A stretch of 64,000 nt of DNA from Haloarcula argentinensis DSM 12282 (GTDB lineage: Archaea; Halobacteriota; Halobacteria; Halobacteriales; Haloarculaceae), in contig AOLX01000027.1 of the NCBI GenBank assembly GCA_000336895.1, positions 160,469-224,468 on the forward strand. Reading direction: 5' to 3'. Made by a program: the position numbers and the translations under genes. The stretch's first letter is position 1. Each line of letters starts with the position of its first letter. Positions 27,358 to 35,189 of the stretch are shown here, piece after piece. The notes beneath the pieces were generated by a model. It made no database searches. It was not told the origin of the DNA and saw only the letters and a list, made by a program, of their open reading frames with translations.

Positions 27358-28569
27358 ATGTCTCCCCAGTCAGACGTGAGTACAGCGGTCGCAACGGGAA
27401 CGTCAGTGGCGACCGCTGGTACGCGCGCTGGCCGGGAGGCGACAAGCGCTGCTCGTGACCGACTGGACGCCGATCGGGTGGACTTCTGTCAAGTGTTTGC
27501 TAGCTCGGGGTTCGATGCCGAAGCCGTTCTGGCGGGCGTGAATGCGCTCGTCGATGACGAGACAGCCGTTGTCGGCTGCACGGCTGGCGGAGCGTTCACT
27601 GAGGAGGAATCGATGGATACCGGCGTGGCCGTCACGCTCGTTACCAGTGACTCGTTCCGGTTCGATACAGCCCTCGCCGTCGGTCTCAGTGAGAACACTC
27701 GCGGGGCTGTCAGAGATGCTGTCCGAGCGCTTCCCGAAGATATCGAGGAACCATACCAGTCAGCGATCGTCCTCCACGACGGGCTGTCGGGCGTCGGTGA
27801 ACAATTATCGTTGTCGGTCCAACGACGGCTTGGCCCCTATGTCGAATTCGCAGGTGGGGCCGCATCTGACGGTCTCAGAATGGAGTCGGCACCGGTGTTT
27901 TGCGACGAGTCGGTCGCCGAAGACGCAGTTGTTCTCGTACTCGTCTCTGGCGAGAAGCGTCCGATCATCACTGTCAACCACGGTCACAGCCCCATCTCAG
28001 AGCCGTGGGAGGTAACCGATGTCTCCGGAAACGTGGTGCACGAACTTAACGGTGAGCCGGCCTTTGACGTGTGGAAGGACGCTGTTCGAGACCACGCTAT
28101 GGAGACATCAGGGATAGCTGTCGACGATGTCCCAGTCGGGTCCGCGGATCTCAGGAAGCTCATGGTCACGTACCTGTTCGGTATCGACCAGGGTGAGACC
28201 TACAAGATCCGCTGGCCCCGGACCGCGATTGAGGAGACTGGCGCACTGCAGTTCGCCGTCGATATTCCGGAGGGGACTGTCCTTCGTATAATGCATGGCA
28301 ACAGAGCGGACCAGATCGCGTCCGCCGAGCAGGCTGCTGCCGACGCTGTCTCGCTGTGTGACGGGAACATCGCTGGCGCGTTCGTCTATGACTGTGCGTG
28401 TCGTCAGCTTCTCTTCGACGACGCGTTTTCAGCGGCTGTCGATGGTATCATATCGACCCTGTCGGCCCCCGTTGCTGGGTTTGAGACGTACGGGGAGCTG
28501 TGTATGCAGGCTGGACAACTCAGTGGCTTTCACAATACGACAACAGTGCTTTTCGCACTGCCGGAGTAA
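27358..28569 (+). CDS. FIST-domain sensor protein
   Basis: A 403-residue protein with an N-terminal FIST domain (VVGCTAGGAFTEEESMDTG, FAGGAASDGLRM) and a C-terminal FIST_C domain (VFYDCACR-like YDCACRQLLFDD, YGELCMQAGQLSGFHNTTTVLFAL). FIST proteins are thought to sense small molecules such as amino acids and feed signals to kinases. The histidine kinase gene starts four bases after its stop, so the two form a sensor-kinase pair. Confidence 0.88.
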   Translation: MSPQSDVSTAVATGTSVATAGTRAGREATSAARDRLDADRVDFCQVFASSGFDAEAVLAGVNALVDDETAVVGCTAGGAFTEEESMDTGVAVTLVTSDSFRFDTALAVGLSENTRGAVRDAVRALPEDIEEPYQSAIVLHDGLSGVGEQLSLSVQRRLGPYVEFAGGAASDGLRMESAPVFCDESVAEDAVVLVLVSGEKRPIITVNHGHSPISEPWEVTDVSGNVVHELNGEPAFDVWKDAVRDHAMETSGIAVDDVPVGSADLRKLMVTYLFGIDQGETYKIRWPRTAIEETGALQFAVDIPEGTVLRIMHGNRADQIASAEQAAADAVSLCDGNIAGAFVYDCACRQLLFDDAFSAAVDGIISTLSAPVAGFETYGELCMQAGQLSGFHNTTTVLFALPE

Positions 28570-28572
28570 CAG

Positions 28573-29790
28573 ATGAATCGAACAGGACTCGTTTCAAAGT
28601 TCGCAGAAACGGTCGGCATCGAGAAGGCGTCGGCTATCGTCGACGACGCGATGGGTGACCTTGGTATCAGTGACGAAACGGAGATAGACAACACGGATGC
28701 ACAGGACATCTGTGATATAATCCAGCACAACAACGAGGGATACGTTGCACTCGTCGCGAGTGAACTCCGCGTACAGCTGGCGGCACAGGAACGCTTTGAC
28801 GCGCTCCTGGGGAACATCCCGAACCCGGCTGTCGTCGTCGAGTTTGAGCAGCGAGAACCATACGTCAAGTCAATCAACGAAGCGTTCGCGGACTCGTTCG
28901 GCTACGACCGGGCGGCTGCAGTGGGAGCGGAGCTTCGGACACTCCTCGCGCCGCCCGGAGCCGACTCCGAAGTCATCAGGACAGACTGGTGGGAACAGAC
29001 TGGCCAGTCAGAGCAAGAGGTCAGACGGATGACCGCATCAGGCGAGGTCCGGACCTACCTGTTCCGGAGCACCATCGTCACCCGTGACAGCAGCCAGCTG
29101 GAAGGGTATGGGATATACACTGACATCACTGAACGAAAGCGCCGCGAACAACAGCTGAAACACCAGAACGAGCGCCTCGACGAGTTTGTCAGTATCGTCA
29201 GCCACGACCTTCGGAACCCGTTGAACGTCGCATCCGGCCGCACCCACCTCCTGCTCGATGACATCGAGGACCCGGCTGTTCAGGAGGGGCTACAGGAGGT
29301 CGCTGCGGCACACGAGCGGATGGCACGGATTCTCGATGACACGCTGACGCTCGCTCGTCAGGGGCGAGTCGTCGGCGAAACCGCGAGCGTCTCCATCGAA
29401 GCCGTCGCAGCCGACGCGTGGCAACAGGTCGAAACCGAGGACGCAACGCTTACCATCCAAACTGACGCGACCATCGAAGCGGACTCCGAGCGCCTCCAGC
29501 AGCTATTCGAGAATCTCTACCGGAACGCTATCGAGCACGCTGGCGCGGCATGCACTGTCGTCGTGTCCGCATCCGGGGCACACGAGCAGAACGGGTTCTT
29601 CATCGCCGACGACGGCCCCGGTATTTCACCAGACGACCGTGAGGTGGTGTTCGAACACGGCTACTCGACCAACTCGGACGGGACAGGGTTCGGCCTGTCG
29701 ATCGTTCAGAGCATCGCTGAAGCACACGGCTGGTCAGTCGCAGTCTCAGAAAGCGAAATGGGCGGTGCGCGGTTCGATATCCGCTGGTAA
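28573..29790 (+). CDS. PAS-domain sensor histidine kinase
   Basis: A 405-residue cytoplasmic kinase. Residues 75-185 form a PAS domain; the H-box is FVSIVSHDLRNP with the phosphorylated His at 211; the N-box is NLYRNAIEHA; the G boxes are DDGPGIS and GTGFGLSIV. The first 70 residues are helical and unassigned. No response regulator lies nearby, so the phosphate acceptor is encoded elsewhere. It is presumably controlled by the FIST protein encoded just upstream. Confidence 0.92.
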   Translation: MNRTGLVSKFAETVGIEKASAIVDDAMGDLGISDETEIDNTDAQDICDIIQHNNEGYVALVASELRVQLAAQERFDALLGNIPNPAVVVEFEQREPYVKSINEAFADSFGYDRAAAVGAELRTLLAPPGADSEVIRTDWWEQTGQSEQEVRRMTASGEVRTYLFRSTIVTRDSSQLEGYGIYTDITERKRREQQLKHQNERLDEFVSIVSHDLRNPLNVASGRTHLLLDDIEDPAVQEGLQEVAAAHERMARILDDTLTLARQGRVVGETASVSIEAVAADAWQQVETEDATLTIQTDATIEADSERLQQLFENLYRNAIEHAGAACTVVVSASGAHEQNGFFIADDGPGISPDDREVVFEHGYSTNSDGTGFGLSIVQSIAEAHGWSVAVSESEMGGARFDIRW

Positions 29791-32007
29791 TCAGGCCAGT
29801 TCGTCCTCGATGACTGACCGCAGGTCGGCGATGTCCGCAGCGTCGTACGCCAGCGTCTCGTCGTTGACGGTGATATCGAGGTGGTTCGAACTGTTTGCTT
29901 CGCCCAGTTCCGTCACCGGGGCGACGCCGTCGAAAGCCTCGCGGACGGCCGCCGGGTCGGTCGTCTCGAACACCACGCGGCCGGGTCGTTCGTTGAACAG
30001 GAGGCGCTTCCGTGTTCCGCGGTCGACCGTGTTGAGCTCGACGGATGCGCCGGCGTCCTCGTGGACCATCTCGGCCAGCGTCACCGCGAGGCCGCCGTGG
30101 CTCACGTCGTGGCTCGCCAGCACGTGGTCGGCGTCGGCGACCTCGGCAATCGTCTCGATGGCCGCCGTCGACTCCGCCGGGAGGGCGGGGAAGCGGTCAG
30201 TGCCGCCGAACTGCGCGGTGTACTCGGACCCGCCCAGCCGCGGATCGGTCTCACCTTCCAGTGCGGTGTCGCCGACGACGACGAGCGTTCCCTCGCCGGA
30301 CAGCGACAGCGGCGGGGCGTCGTAGCCTTCCTTGACTCCGACCAGCGCGAGCGTCGGCGTCGGCGGAATCGGGCCGTCCTCGGAATCGTTGTACAGCGAG
30401 ACGTTCCCGCCGACGACCGGCACGTCGAGGTCGCTGCACATGTCCGCCAGACCGTCGACGATGTCCTTGAAGCCACCGTACACGTCGGGCTTCTCGGGGT
30501 TGCCGCCGTTCAGACAGTCCACGGCCGCGTGGGGCATCGCGCCCTTCGCGGCAACGTTCGTGGCGTTTTCCAGCGCGACGGCGCGTGCACCTTCGTACGG
30601 CGCAGCGTCGGTCCAGTTGGGGTCTGCGCCCGCCGAGAAGGCGAGCCCGGTCCCGGCCTCACGGATGGCGAGCAGGGCGGCGTCGTCGCCGGGCAGGACG
30701 CTCGTGCGGACCTGCACCTCGTGGTCGTACTGGCGGTACACCCACCGTTTGGAGGCGCAGTTCGGGCTGGCGACGATCTGCTCGAACGCCTCGTCCAGCG
30801 ACGCGGTCGGCAGGTCCCGTTCCTGCTTCGGTGGTGCGTTGCTCGGTAGGTCGTTCATCGGCGCACCGTCGCCGAGGAACGCCGCGTCCACGTCGACGAC
30901 CGTCTCGGCGTCTCGCGAGCGCTGCCCGCTCGACTCGTCCGAGGCAGTAGCCTCGCTGCCCTCGAACGTGCAGACGTAGTTCGTCCCGGGTTCGGTGAGC
31001 TCGCCGATGACCGAACAGCCCAGATCGAACCGCTCGGCGAGCTCGGCCACGCGGTCGACGTTCTCCGGCGCGACCTCGTAGACCATCCGCTCCTGGCTCT
31101 CGGCCAGCAGAATCTCCATCGCGTTCATGTTCGGCTCGCGCTGGTGGACGCGGTCGAGTTCGATGCGCGCGCCGAGGCCGCCCTTGGCGACCAGTTCGGA
31201 CGACGCGCCGCCGAGACCGGCGGCCCCCAGATCGCGGGCCGACTCGACGAGGTCCTCGTCCAGCAGCGCCTCGTTGCACTCGACGAGCAGCTTCTCGGAG
31301 TACGGGTCGCCGACCTGCACGGCCGGCCGGTCCTCCGTTTCGGCGTCCTCCGCGAGGTCCTCGCTGGCGAAGGACGCGCCGCCGAGCCCGTCTCGCCCCG
31401 TCGCGTTGCCGACGAGAACGAGCTTGTTGCCCGGCTCCTGTGCCTCGGCGGTGATGGTCCGCTCGGGCTCCAGCAGGCCGATACAGGAGACGTTGACGAG
31501 CGGATTGCCCTCGTAGTCGTCGTGGAAAGCGACGCTCCCGGTGACAGTCGGGACGCCGATGCAGTTCCCGTAGTGGGAGATACCTTCGACGACGCCCTCG
31601 AAGAGATAGCGGGAGTGTTCCCGGTCGAAGTCACCGAAGTACAGGCAGTCGGCCAGTGCGATTGGATACGCGCCCATCGACAGCGTGTCCCGGACGATAC
31701 CGCCAACGCCCGTCGCCGCGCCGTCGAACGGGTCGACGTAGGACGGGTGATTGTGGGACTCGACGCCCATCGTGATGTACATCTCCTCGCCGTCGCCGTG
31801 GGACGGGAGGGAGACGACGGCTGCGTCATCGCCGGGGCCGATGACGACCTGTTCGCCCTCGGAGTCGAACGCCGACAGTAGGGGGCGAGAGGAGCGATAC
31901 GCGCAGTGTTCGCTCCAGAGGTTCTCGAAGAGAGCGGCCTCCGCCCGTGTCGGCTCCCGACCGATCTCCTCGACCACGAGTTCGTGGTCCGCGTCGGACA
32001 GGCTCAT
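29791..32007 (-). CDS. purL: Phosphoribosylformylglycinamidine synthase subunit PurL
   Basis: A 738-residue ATP-dependent amidotransferase subunit of purine synthesis, of the short archaeal type that needs PurQ and PurS. Signatures include ENLWSEHCAYRSS near the N-terminus, GVESHNHPSYVDPFDGAATGVGG and SHDVSHGGLAVTLAEM. Between residues about 343 and 362 there is an unusual low-complexity insertion (GSEATASDESSGQRSRDA) whose DNA contains two adjacent inverted repeats. ATG 32007 gives the normal start. Confidence 0.95.
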   Translation of the reverse strand: MSLSDADHELVVEEIGREPTRAEAALFENLWSEHCAYRSSRPLLSAFDSEGEQVVIGPGDDAAVVSLPSHGDGEEMYITMGVESHNHPSYVDPFDGAATGVGGIVRDTLSMGAYPIALADCLYFGDFDREHSRYLFEGVVEGISHYGNCIGVPTVTGSVAFHDDYEGNPLVNVSCIGLLEPERTITAEAQEPGNKLVLVGNATGRDGLGGASFASEDLAEDAETEDRPAVQVGDPYSEKLLVECNEALLDEDLVESARDLGAAGLGGASSELVAKGGLGARIELDRVHQREPNMNAMEILLAESQERMVYEVAPENVDRVAELAERFDLGCSVIGELTEPGTNYVCTFEGSEATASDESSGQRSRDAETVVDVDAAFLGDGAPMNDLPSNAPPKQERDLPTASLDEAFEQIVASPNCASKRWVYRQYDHEVQVRTSVLPGDDAALLAIREAGTGLAFSAGADPNWTDAAPYEGARAVALENATNVAAKGAMPHAAVDCLNGGNPEKPDVYGGFKDIVDGLADMCSDLDVPVVGGNVSLYNDSEDGPIPPTPTLALVGVKEGYDAPPLSLSGEGTLVVVGDTALEGETDPRLGGSEYTAQFGGTDRFPALPAESTAAIETIAEVADADHVLASHDVSHGGLAVTLAEMVHEDAGASVELNTVDRGTRKRLLFNERPGRVVFETTDPAAVREAFDGVAPVTELGEANSSNHLDITVNDETLAYDAADIADLRSVIEDELA

Positions 32008-32345
32008 TACCTCGTCGTGGCCGCCCACAAGATAAGTCCCTTTCCATGCACCCGCGCTGGCAGGACGCGAACGTGCCCAGCGTCAGCAGCATACGAACCG
32101 CGTCTGTCGCGGCAAGCACCTGTACAGCGACTCGATACACTCCTTCGGCTGGACACTCATTTCTGAATACAGCGTATCACTGATATCGGCTGTGGGTTTT
32201 CCAAGAGCCACAATATGAGACATTGATGTGGTTGTGCCACGGATTCTGACTCAATACTCGGCGGGGCTACGTGACTACTCTCCTTTTCAAATCAGATAAC
32301 TGGCCCTCGCAGTATATATGACCGCTGGCCATACCCCATCGCAGT
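32008..32345. other. purL upstream region with palindrome core
   Basis: About 340 bases without a gene. It contains GTATCA-C-TGATAT (32174-32186), closely matching the core of the palindrome before the liv operon, 167 bases upstream of purL. The region from 32210 on is AT-richer and leads to the promoter of the gene at 32346 (a CAGTATATATGACC box about 30 bases before the ATG). Confidence 0.45.
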
Positions 32346-32711
32346 ATGGGTGCTGCCGATGGTGACTGGCTAACGCTGGAGGGGAGCTCCTTCTCCAGTC
32401 GGTCCTTCTCCAGCGTGTGGGCGGTGGCGCTGGCGACCTACGGCGTCGGCGACGTGGTTACTACCATCGCCATCGTCTATTTTGTCCCGACGTTCACCGA
32501 GGCGAATCCTGCGATCCGGTGGGCGATCCAGTCGTTTGGCGGCGGCGGCTTCCTCGGGCTCAAACTCCTCGTTATCTACTGCTGTCTCGGTCTGAGCATC
32601 TGGGGCGGCGTGCTGGAAGAGGACCCGCTGCTCTACTACGGCCCGCCAGCGCTCCTGACAGTGCTGGGGCTCGTCGTGACAGGATTCAATCTCACGCTCC
32701 TGTTTTCCTGA
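32346..32711 (+). CDS. Small membrane protein, three to four spans
   Basis: A 121-residue hydrophobic protein with spans at about residues 24-48, 63-85 and 98-119. A TATATA box lies 20-30 bases before the ATG, fitting a leaderless transcript. I do not recognise the family. Confidence 0.65.
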   Translation: MGAADGDWLTLEGSSFSSRSFSSVWAVALATYGVGDVVTTIAIVYFVPTFTEANPAIRWAIQSFGGGGFLGLKLLVIYCCLGLSIWGGVLEEDPLLYYGPPALLTVLGLVVTGFNLTLLFS

Positions 32712-32776
32712 AACGCCCTCACGGGAACAGCCCTTCGCAGCGGAGACAAAAATGACAAGTCTCGGTCGTTGACGGA

Positions 32777-33103
32777 CTATTCGACCGTCGTGTTGGTGGT
32801 GTTCCCGTCTGACTGGTTGGGAGCCGGTGTCGGGGTTTCGGACAGGAGCGCACTCGGCGGCGGCGAGGCACTGCCACCGCTTTCGGTCGACGCGGAATCA
32901 GTTCTATCCGGTGTTTCTGTTGGCGTCTCCGTCGGGCGTGGCGTCAGCTCGGTGGCGGGCTGGTCGGGTGCCGAGTCGCTGTTGTCGGTGAGACCGAGGG
33001 TCCCAACGCCAGCCCCGATGACGGCGAGTAGAACGAGAAGAGCAAGTCCCAGAAACCGCTTGTTGTAGGTCCCGTCCGAATCCCGAAAGATACCGCTATC
33101 CAT
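32777..33103 (-). CDS. Single-span protein with Pro/Thr-rich exterior
   Basis: A 108-residue protein: a short charged N-terminus (MDSGIFRDSDGTYNKRF), one membrane span (LGLALLVLLAVIGAGVGTLGL), then a Thr/Pro/Ser-rich tail with PTETPTETPDR repeats and N-glycosylation sequons at the end. It may be a cell-surface or secreted stalk protein. Start chosen at 33103, just before the span. Function unknown. Confidence 0.65.
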   Translation of the reverse strand: MDSGIFRDSDGTYNKRFLGLALLVLLAVIGAGVGTLGLTDNSDSAPDQPATELTPRPTETPTETPDRTDSASTESGGSASPPPSALLSETPTPAPNQSDGNTTNTTVE

Positions 33104-33294
33104 CTCAGCTCCACCTCCGGCCAGCCGCGACGCCACGCTGGAAGTAAGCCAATACCATCGTTTTTGATATGTTGTTGCTTCTGTCGTGGAGGGAGCCGCC
33201 CCTGTCCCACCAAGCCACCGATATCCCACGTAGTCGGTTCGGTTTACAATATGTCGCCCAGCAGACGGTATAATTGTTTCTATGTTTTCAGCCG

Positions 33295-33831
33295 TCAGAA
33301 CGGTATGCTCCCGTCGGACGATTCGTCTTTATCGTCCATCCGGAGTTCACCGGTTTTCCGGTACCGCGTTTCGAGTTGCTGGAGTTTGTCGTTGATACTC
33401 GTACTCTGGTGGTGGCCCGGGCTCACGCGGACACGAACGAGGTCGTACTCGTGGCGGTCCGACAGCCCGTTCCAGGCGCGGAACGCGCCAACAGTTAGGG
33501 TATCGCTCTGGGGGCAGAACTCGGTCGTCGGCGTGAACTCGGCTCGCAACACGCTCCCGTCATCCGTTTCACGGCCGTAGCGAAAGCCCGCGTCCGGATG
33601 CCGGTGGTCGAGGTTTAGCCGTGCAAGGTTGTATCCGAAAGTCATGTCGTACACGCCACGCTCGTCGAATAGGTCCATCGTGAGTCGGTGGAACGCGGCG
33701 TGGTCGGTGCCGGTCAGTACTGCTGTCTCAGACAGGAACGGGCCGGGGTCCGGGTTGTGTTCGGGAACGAACGTCCCGTAGCTATCGAACCCGACGTCTG
33801 AGCCGCCGCGGAGGCCGGAGAGAAGGCTCAT
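33295..33831 (-). CDS. Conserved haloarchaeal protein of the denitrification-associated cluster
   Basis: A 178-residue soluble protein with no family I can name. The central part (EFTPTTEFCPQSDTLTVGAFRAWNGLSDRHEYDLVRVRVSPGHHQS) has a lone CPQ motif and resembles the FeS-assembly or MIP18-like region CP.s..l..a..r...gl. seen in proteins that bind Fe-S clusters, but the similarity is weak. It is transcribed away from the DUF2249 gene, with a CCGAAC dyad in the shared promoter region. Confidence 0.6.
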   Translation of the reverse strand: MSLLSGLRGGSDVGFDSYGTFVPEHNPDPGPFLSETAVLTGTDHAAFHRLTMDLFDERGVYDMTFGYNLARLNLDHRHPDAGFRYGRETDDGSVLRAEFTPTTEFCPQSDTLTVGAFRAWNGLSDRHEYDLVRVRVSPGHHQSTSINDKLQQLETRYRKTGELRMDDKDESSDGSIPF

Positions 33832-33866
33832 ACTGGAACGAACGGGCGGCATCCATCAGGACCTAC

Positions 33867-33884
33867 TCCCGAACGTGTTCGGGA
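33867..33884. promoter_or_regulatory. CCGAAC/GTTCGG dyad between divergent genes
   Basis: TCCCGAAC-GT-GTTCGGGA has perfect 8-bp arms. It lies 36 bases before the gene at 33831 (minus) and 28 bases before the gene at 33912 (plus). A second dyad of the same sequence (35138-35151) sits in the next divergent promoter region of the cluster. I recall a CGAAC...GTTCG palindrome reported as the NarO-dependent element of haloarchaeal denitrification genes; spacing should be compared. Confidence 0.6.
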
Positions 33885-33911
33885 GAATCCCCTCGACGAT
33901 ACCCGACGAAC

Positions 33912-34154
33912 ATGCAGGTGATGCCAGCAACCACACTTGACCTGCGCGAGACGCCGCCGCCGGAGCGACACTCGAAGATACACGACTCCTTCGAGGCGCT
34001 GTCCTCAGGGGAAACGCTTCGGATTATCAACGATCACGAGCCAAAGCCGCTGTTCTACGAGATGCAAGCCGAGGTTGAGGCGTTCGACGCGGCGAATTAC
34101 CAGTGCGAACAGGATGGGCCACAGAAGTTCGTCGCCGACCTTCCGAAACAATGA
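33912..34154 (+). CDS. DUF2249 protein
   Basis: An 80-residue DUF2249 (TusA/SirA-like fold) protein: TTLDLRETPPPERHSKIHDSFEALSSGETLRIINDHEPKPLFYEM. DUF2249 proteins accompany denitrification and nitric-oxide genes in many prokaryotes; the biochemical role is unknown. The stop overlaps the next start (ATGA). Confidence 0.85.
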   Translation: MQVMPATTLDLRETPPPERHSKIHDSFEALSSGETLRIINDHEPKPLFYEMQAEVEAFDAANYQCEQDGPQKFVADLPKQ

Positions 34155-34465
34155 GCGAATCCACCGTCACAGAAACGGAGCAAGCAACGCTCGACGGCGA
34201 CGGAGACGGTCGGACGAAGTTGTTCGACGGGGAGCCAAAGACCATCCGGTTGACGCTCGATGCGGGTGAGTCGATTCCGGCTCACAAGCATCCCGGCCGG
34301 GACATCGTGTTCCTCCTCCGTTCGGGCGCTGTAGACCTGACGCTCGGCGACGAGACGGTGTCGCTCTCTCCCGGCGACGTCGTCCGGTTCGACGGTGATC
34401 AGGACATTTCCCCCGCCGCAACGGCGGACAGCGAGGCACTGCTTGTTCTGGCGTTGTCGGAGTAG
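34151..34465 (+). CDS. Cupin-domain protein
   Basis: A 104-residue small cupin with the metal-binding motif PAHKHPGRDIVFLLRSG and the second cupin motif LSPGDVVRFDGDQDISP. Small cupins bind metals and often act as sensors or isomerases. It is translationally coupled to the DUF2249 gene. Confidence 0.85.
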   Translation: MSESTVTETEQATLDGDGDGRTKLFDGEPKTIRLTLDAGESIPAHKHPGRDIVFLLRSGAVDLTLGDETVSLSPGDVVRFDGDQDISPAATADSEALLVLALSE

Positions 34466-34546
34466 GCTCATACTGGTGGCCGCACTTCGTGCAGAGATCC
34501 ACCACTAAGCGGGAGCAATATCCGTCACGGGATACAGCCGACAGTA

Positions 34547-34819
34547 TCACTCGAACAGGGAGATCGCCGTTTCGATCCGCTCGTCGTCCGCACTCTTCGC
34601 CGCGTCCTGTAGACTTGCTCGGGGGACAGCGAGCAATCGGTCGACGAGTCGTTCGCTCAGTTCTTCAACTGCCAGCCGCTGATCAGCCGTCAGTTCGCCA
34701 TCCTGCTGTAGTTGTGACAGCGTCCGTTCGAGTTGCTCCCGCTGAACCTTCGCACCACGGCTGTCGATACGAGCAATTGCTTCTTCGACATCGACAGGCG
34801 GCTCCGTGTTCTGATTCAT
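34547..34819 (-). CDS. Stand-alone glutamyl-tRNA reductase dimerization domain
   Basis: A 90-residue protein that consists only of a domain resembling the C-terminal dimerization helix bundle of glutamyl-tRNA reductase (HemA). The stretch QREQLERTLSQLQQDGELTADQRLAVEELSERLVDRLLAVPRASLQDAA and the end IETAISLFE line up with the HemA tail as I know it. The catalytic and NADPH-binding domains are absent and the gene is intact, so this is not a decayed hemA. It may modulate HemA or bind another partner in a cluster that also has a NirJ/AhbC-like heme enzyme. It overlaps the DUF2249 gene upstream (ATGA). Confidence 0.75.
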   Translation of the reverse strand: MNQNTEPPVDVEEAIARIDSRGAKVQREQLERTLSQLQQDGELTADQRLAVEELSERLVDRLLAVPRASLQDAAKSADDERIETAISLFE

Positions 34820-35100
34820 CTGTGCCAGATGACCGTCACTGTCGCGTCCTCGGTCTCAACACTTTCGAAGTCGTAGCCTCTGTCTTCGAGTTTCGGGTAG
34901 AGGTGCTGTGGTGCACGGTCGTTGAACTGGACGAGGACGGTGTCGTCGTCCAAGTCCGCGAGCAACTCCAGCGTCCGCTTGAGCGGCTTTGGCGGCCCCA
35001 GCGACTGCACGTCGAGGTGTTCCGTCGGCGCATCATCGGGTGCACCAGTTTCCGAAATCAGGGCCGCGGTTTGCGCTGTTGGCTGGTGGTTCGACGTCAT
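34816..35100 (-). CDS. DUF2249 protein
   Basis: A 94-residue DUF2249 protein with an acidic N-terminal extension; the domain starts HLDVQSLGPPKPLKRTLELLADLDDDTVLVQFNDRAPQHLYPKLEDRGYDFE. It is co-transcribed with the HemA-like dimerization domain and divergent from the membrane protein gene at 35190. I chose ATG 35100 since upstream codons overlap the promoter region. Confidence 0.85.
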   Translation of the reverse strand: MTSNHQPTAQTAALISETGAPDDAPTEHLDVQSLGPPKPLKRTLELLADLDDDTVLVQFNDRAPQHLYPKLEDRGYDFESVETEDATVTVIWHR

Positions 35101-35137
35101 GTGTTCCCGTTCGGTTGTGAGCGGGCCGACCCTTTCC

Positions 35138-35151
35138 CCGAACATATTCGG
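35138..35151. promoter_or_regulatory. CCGAAC/TTCGG dyad between divergent genes
   Basis: CCGAAC-AT-ATTCGG matches the dyad at 33869-33882 in 11 of 14 positions with the same spacing. It lies almost exactly midway, 38 bases from each of the two divergent start codons (35100 minus, 35190 plus). Confidence 0.6.
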
Positions 35152-35189
35152 CCACATTGCCAGCAGGGACAGGGTCGTACCAGACAACA

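Noticed and set aside
29881..30849. Long plus-strand open frame opposite purL
   Set aside because: Shadow of purL; composition is typical of an antisense frame.
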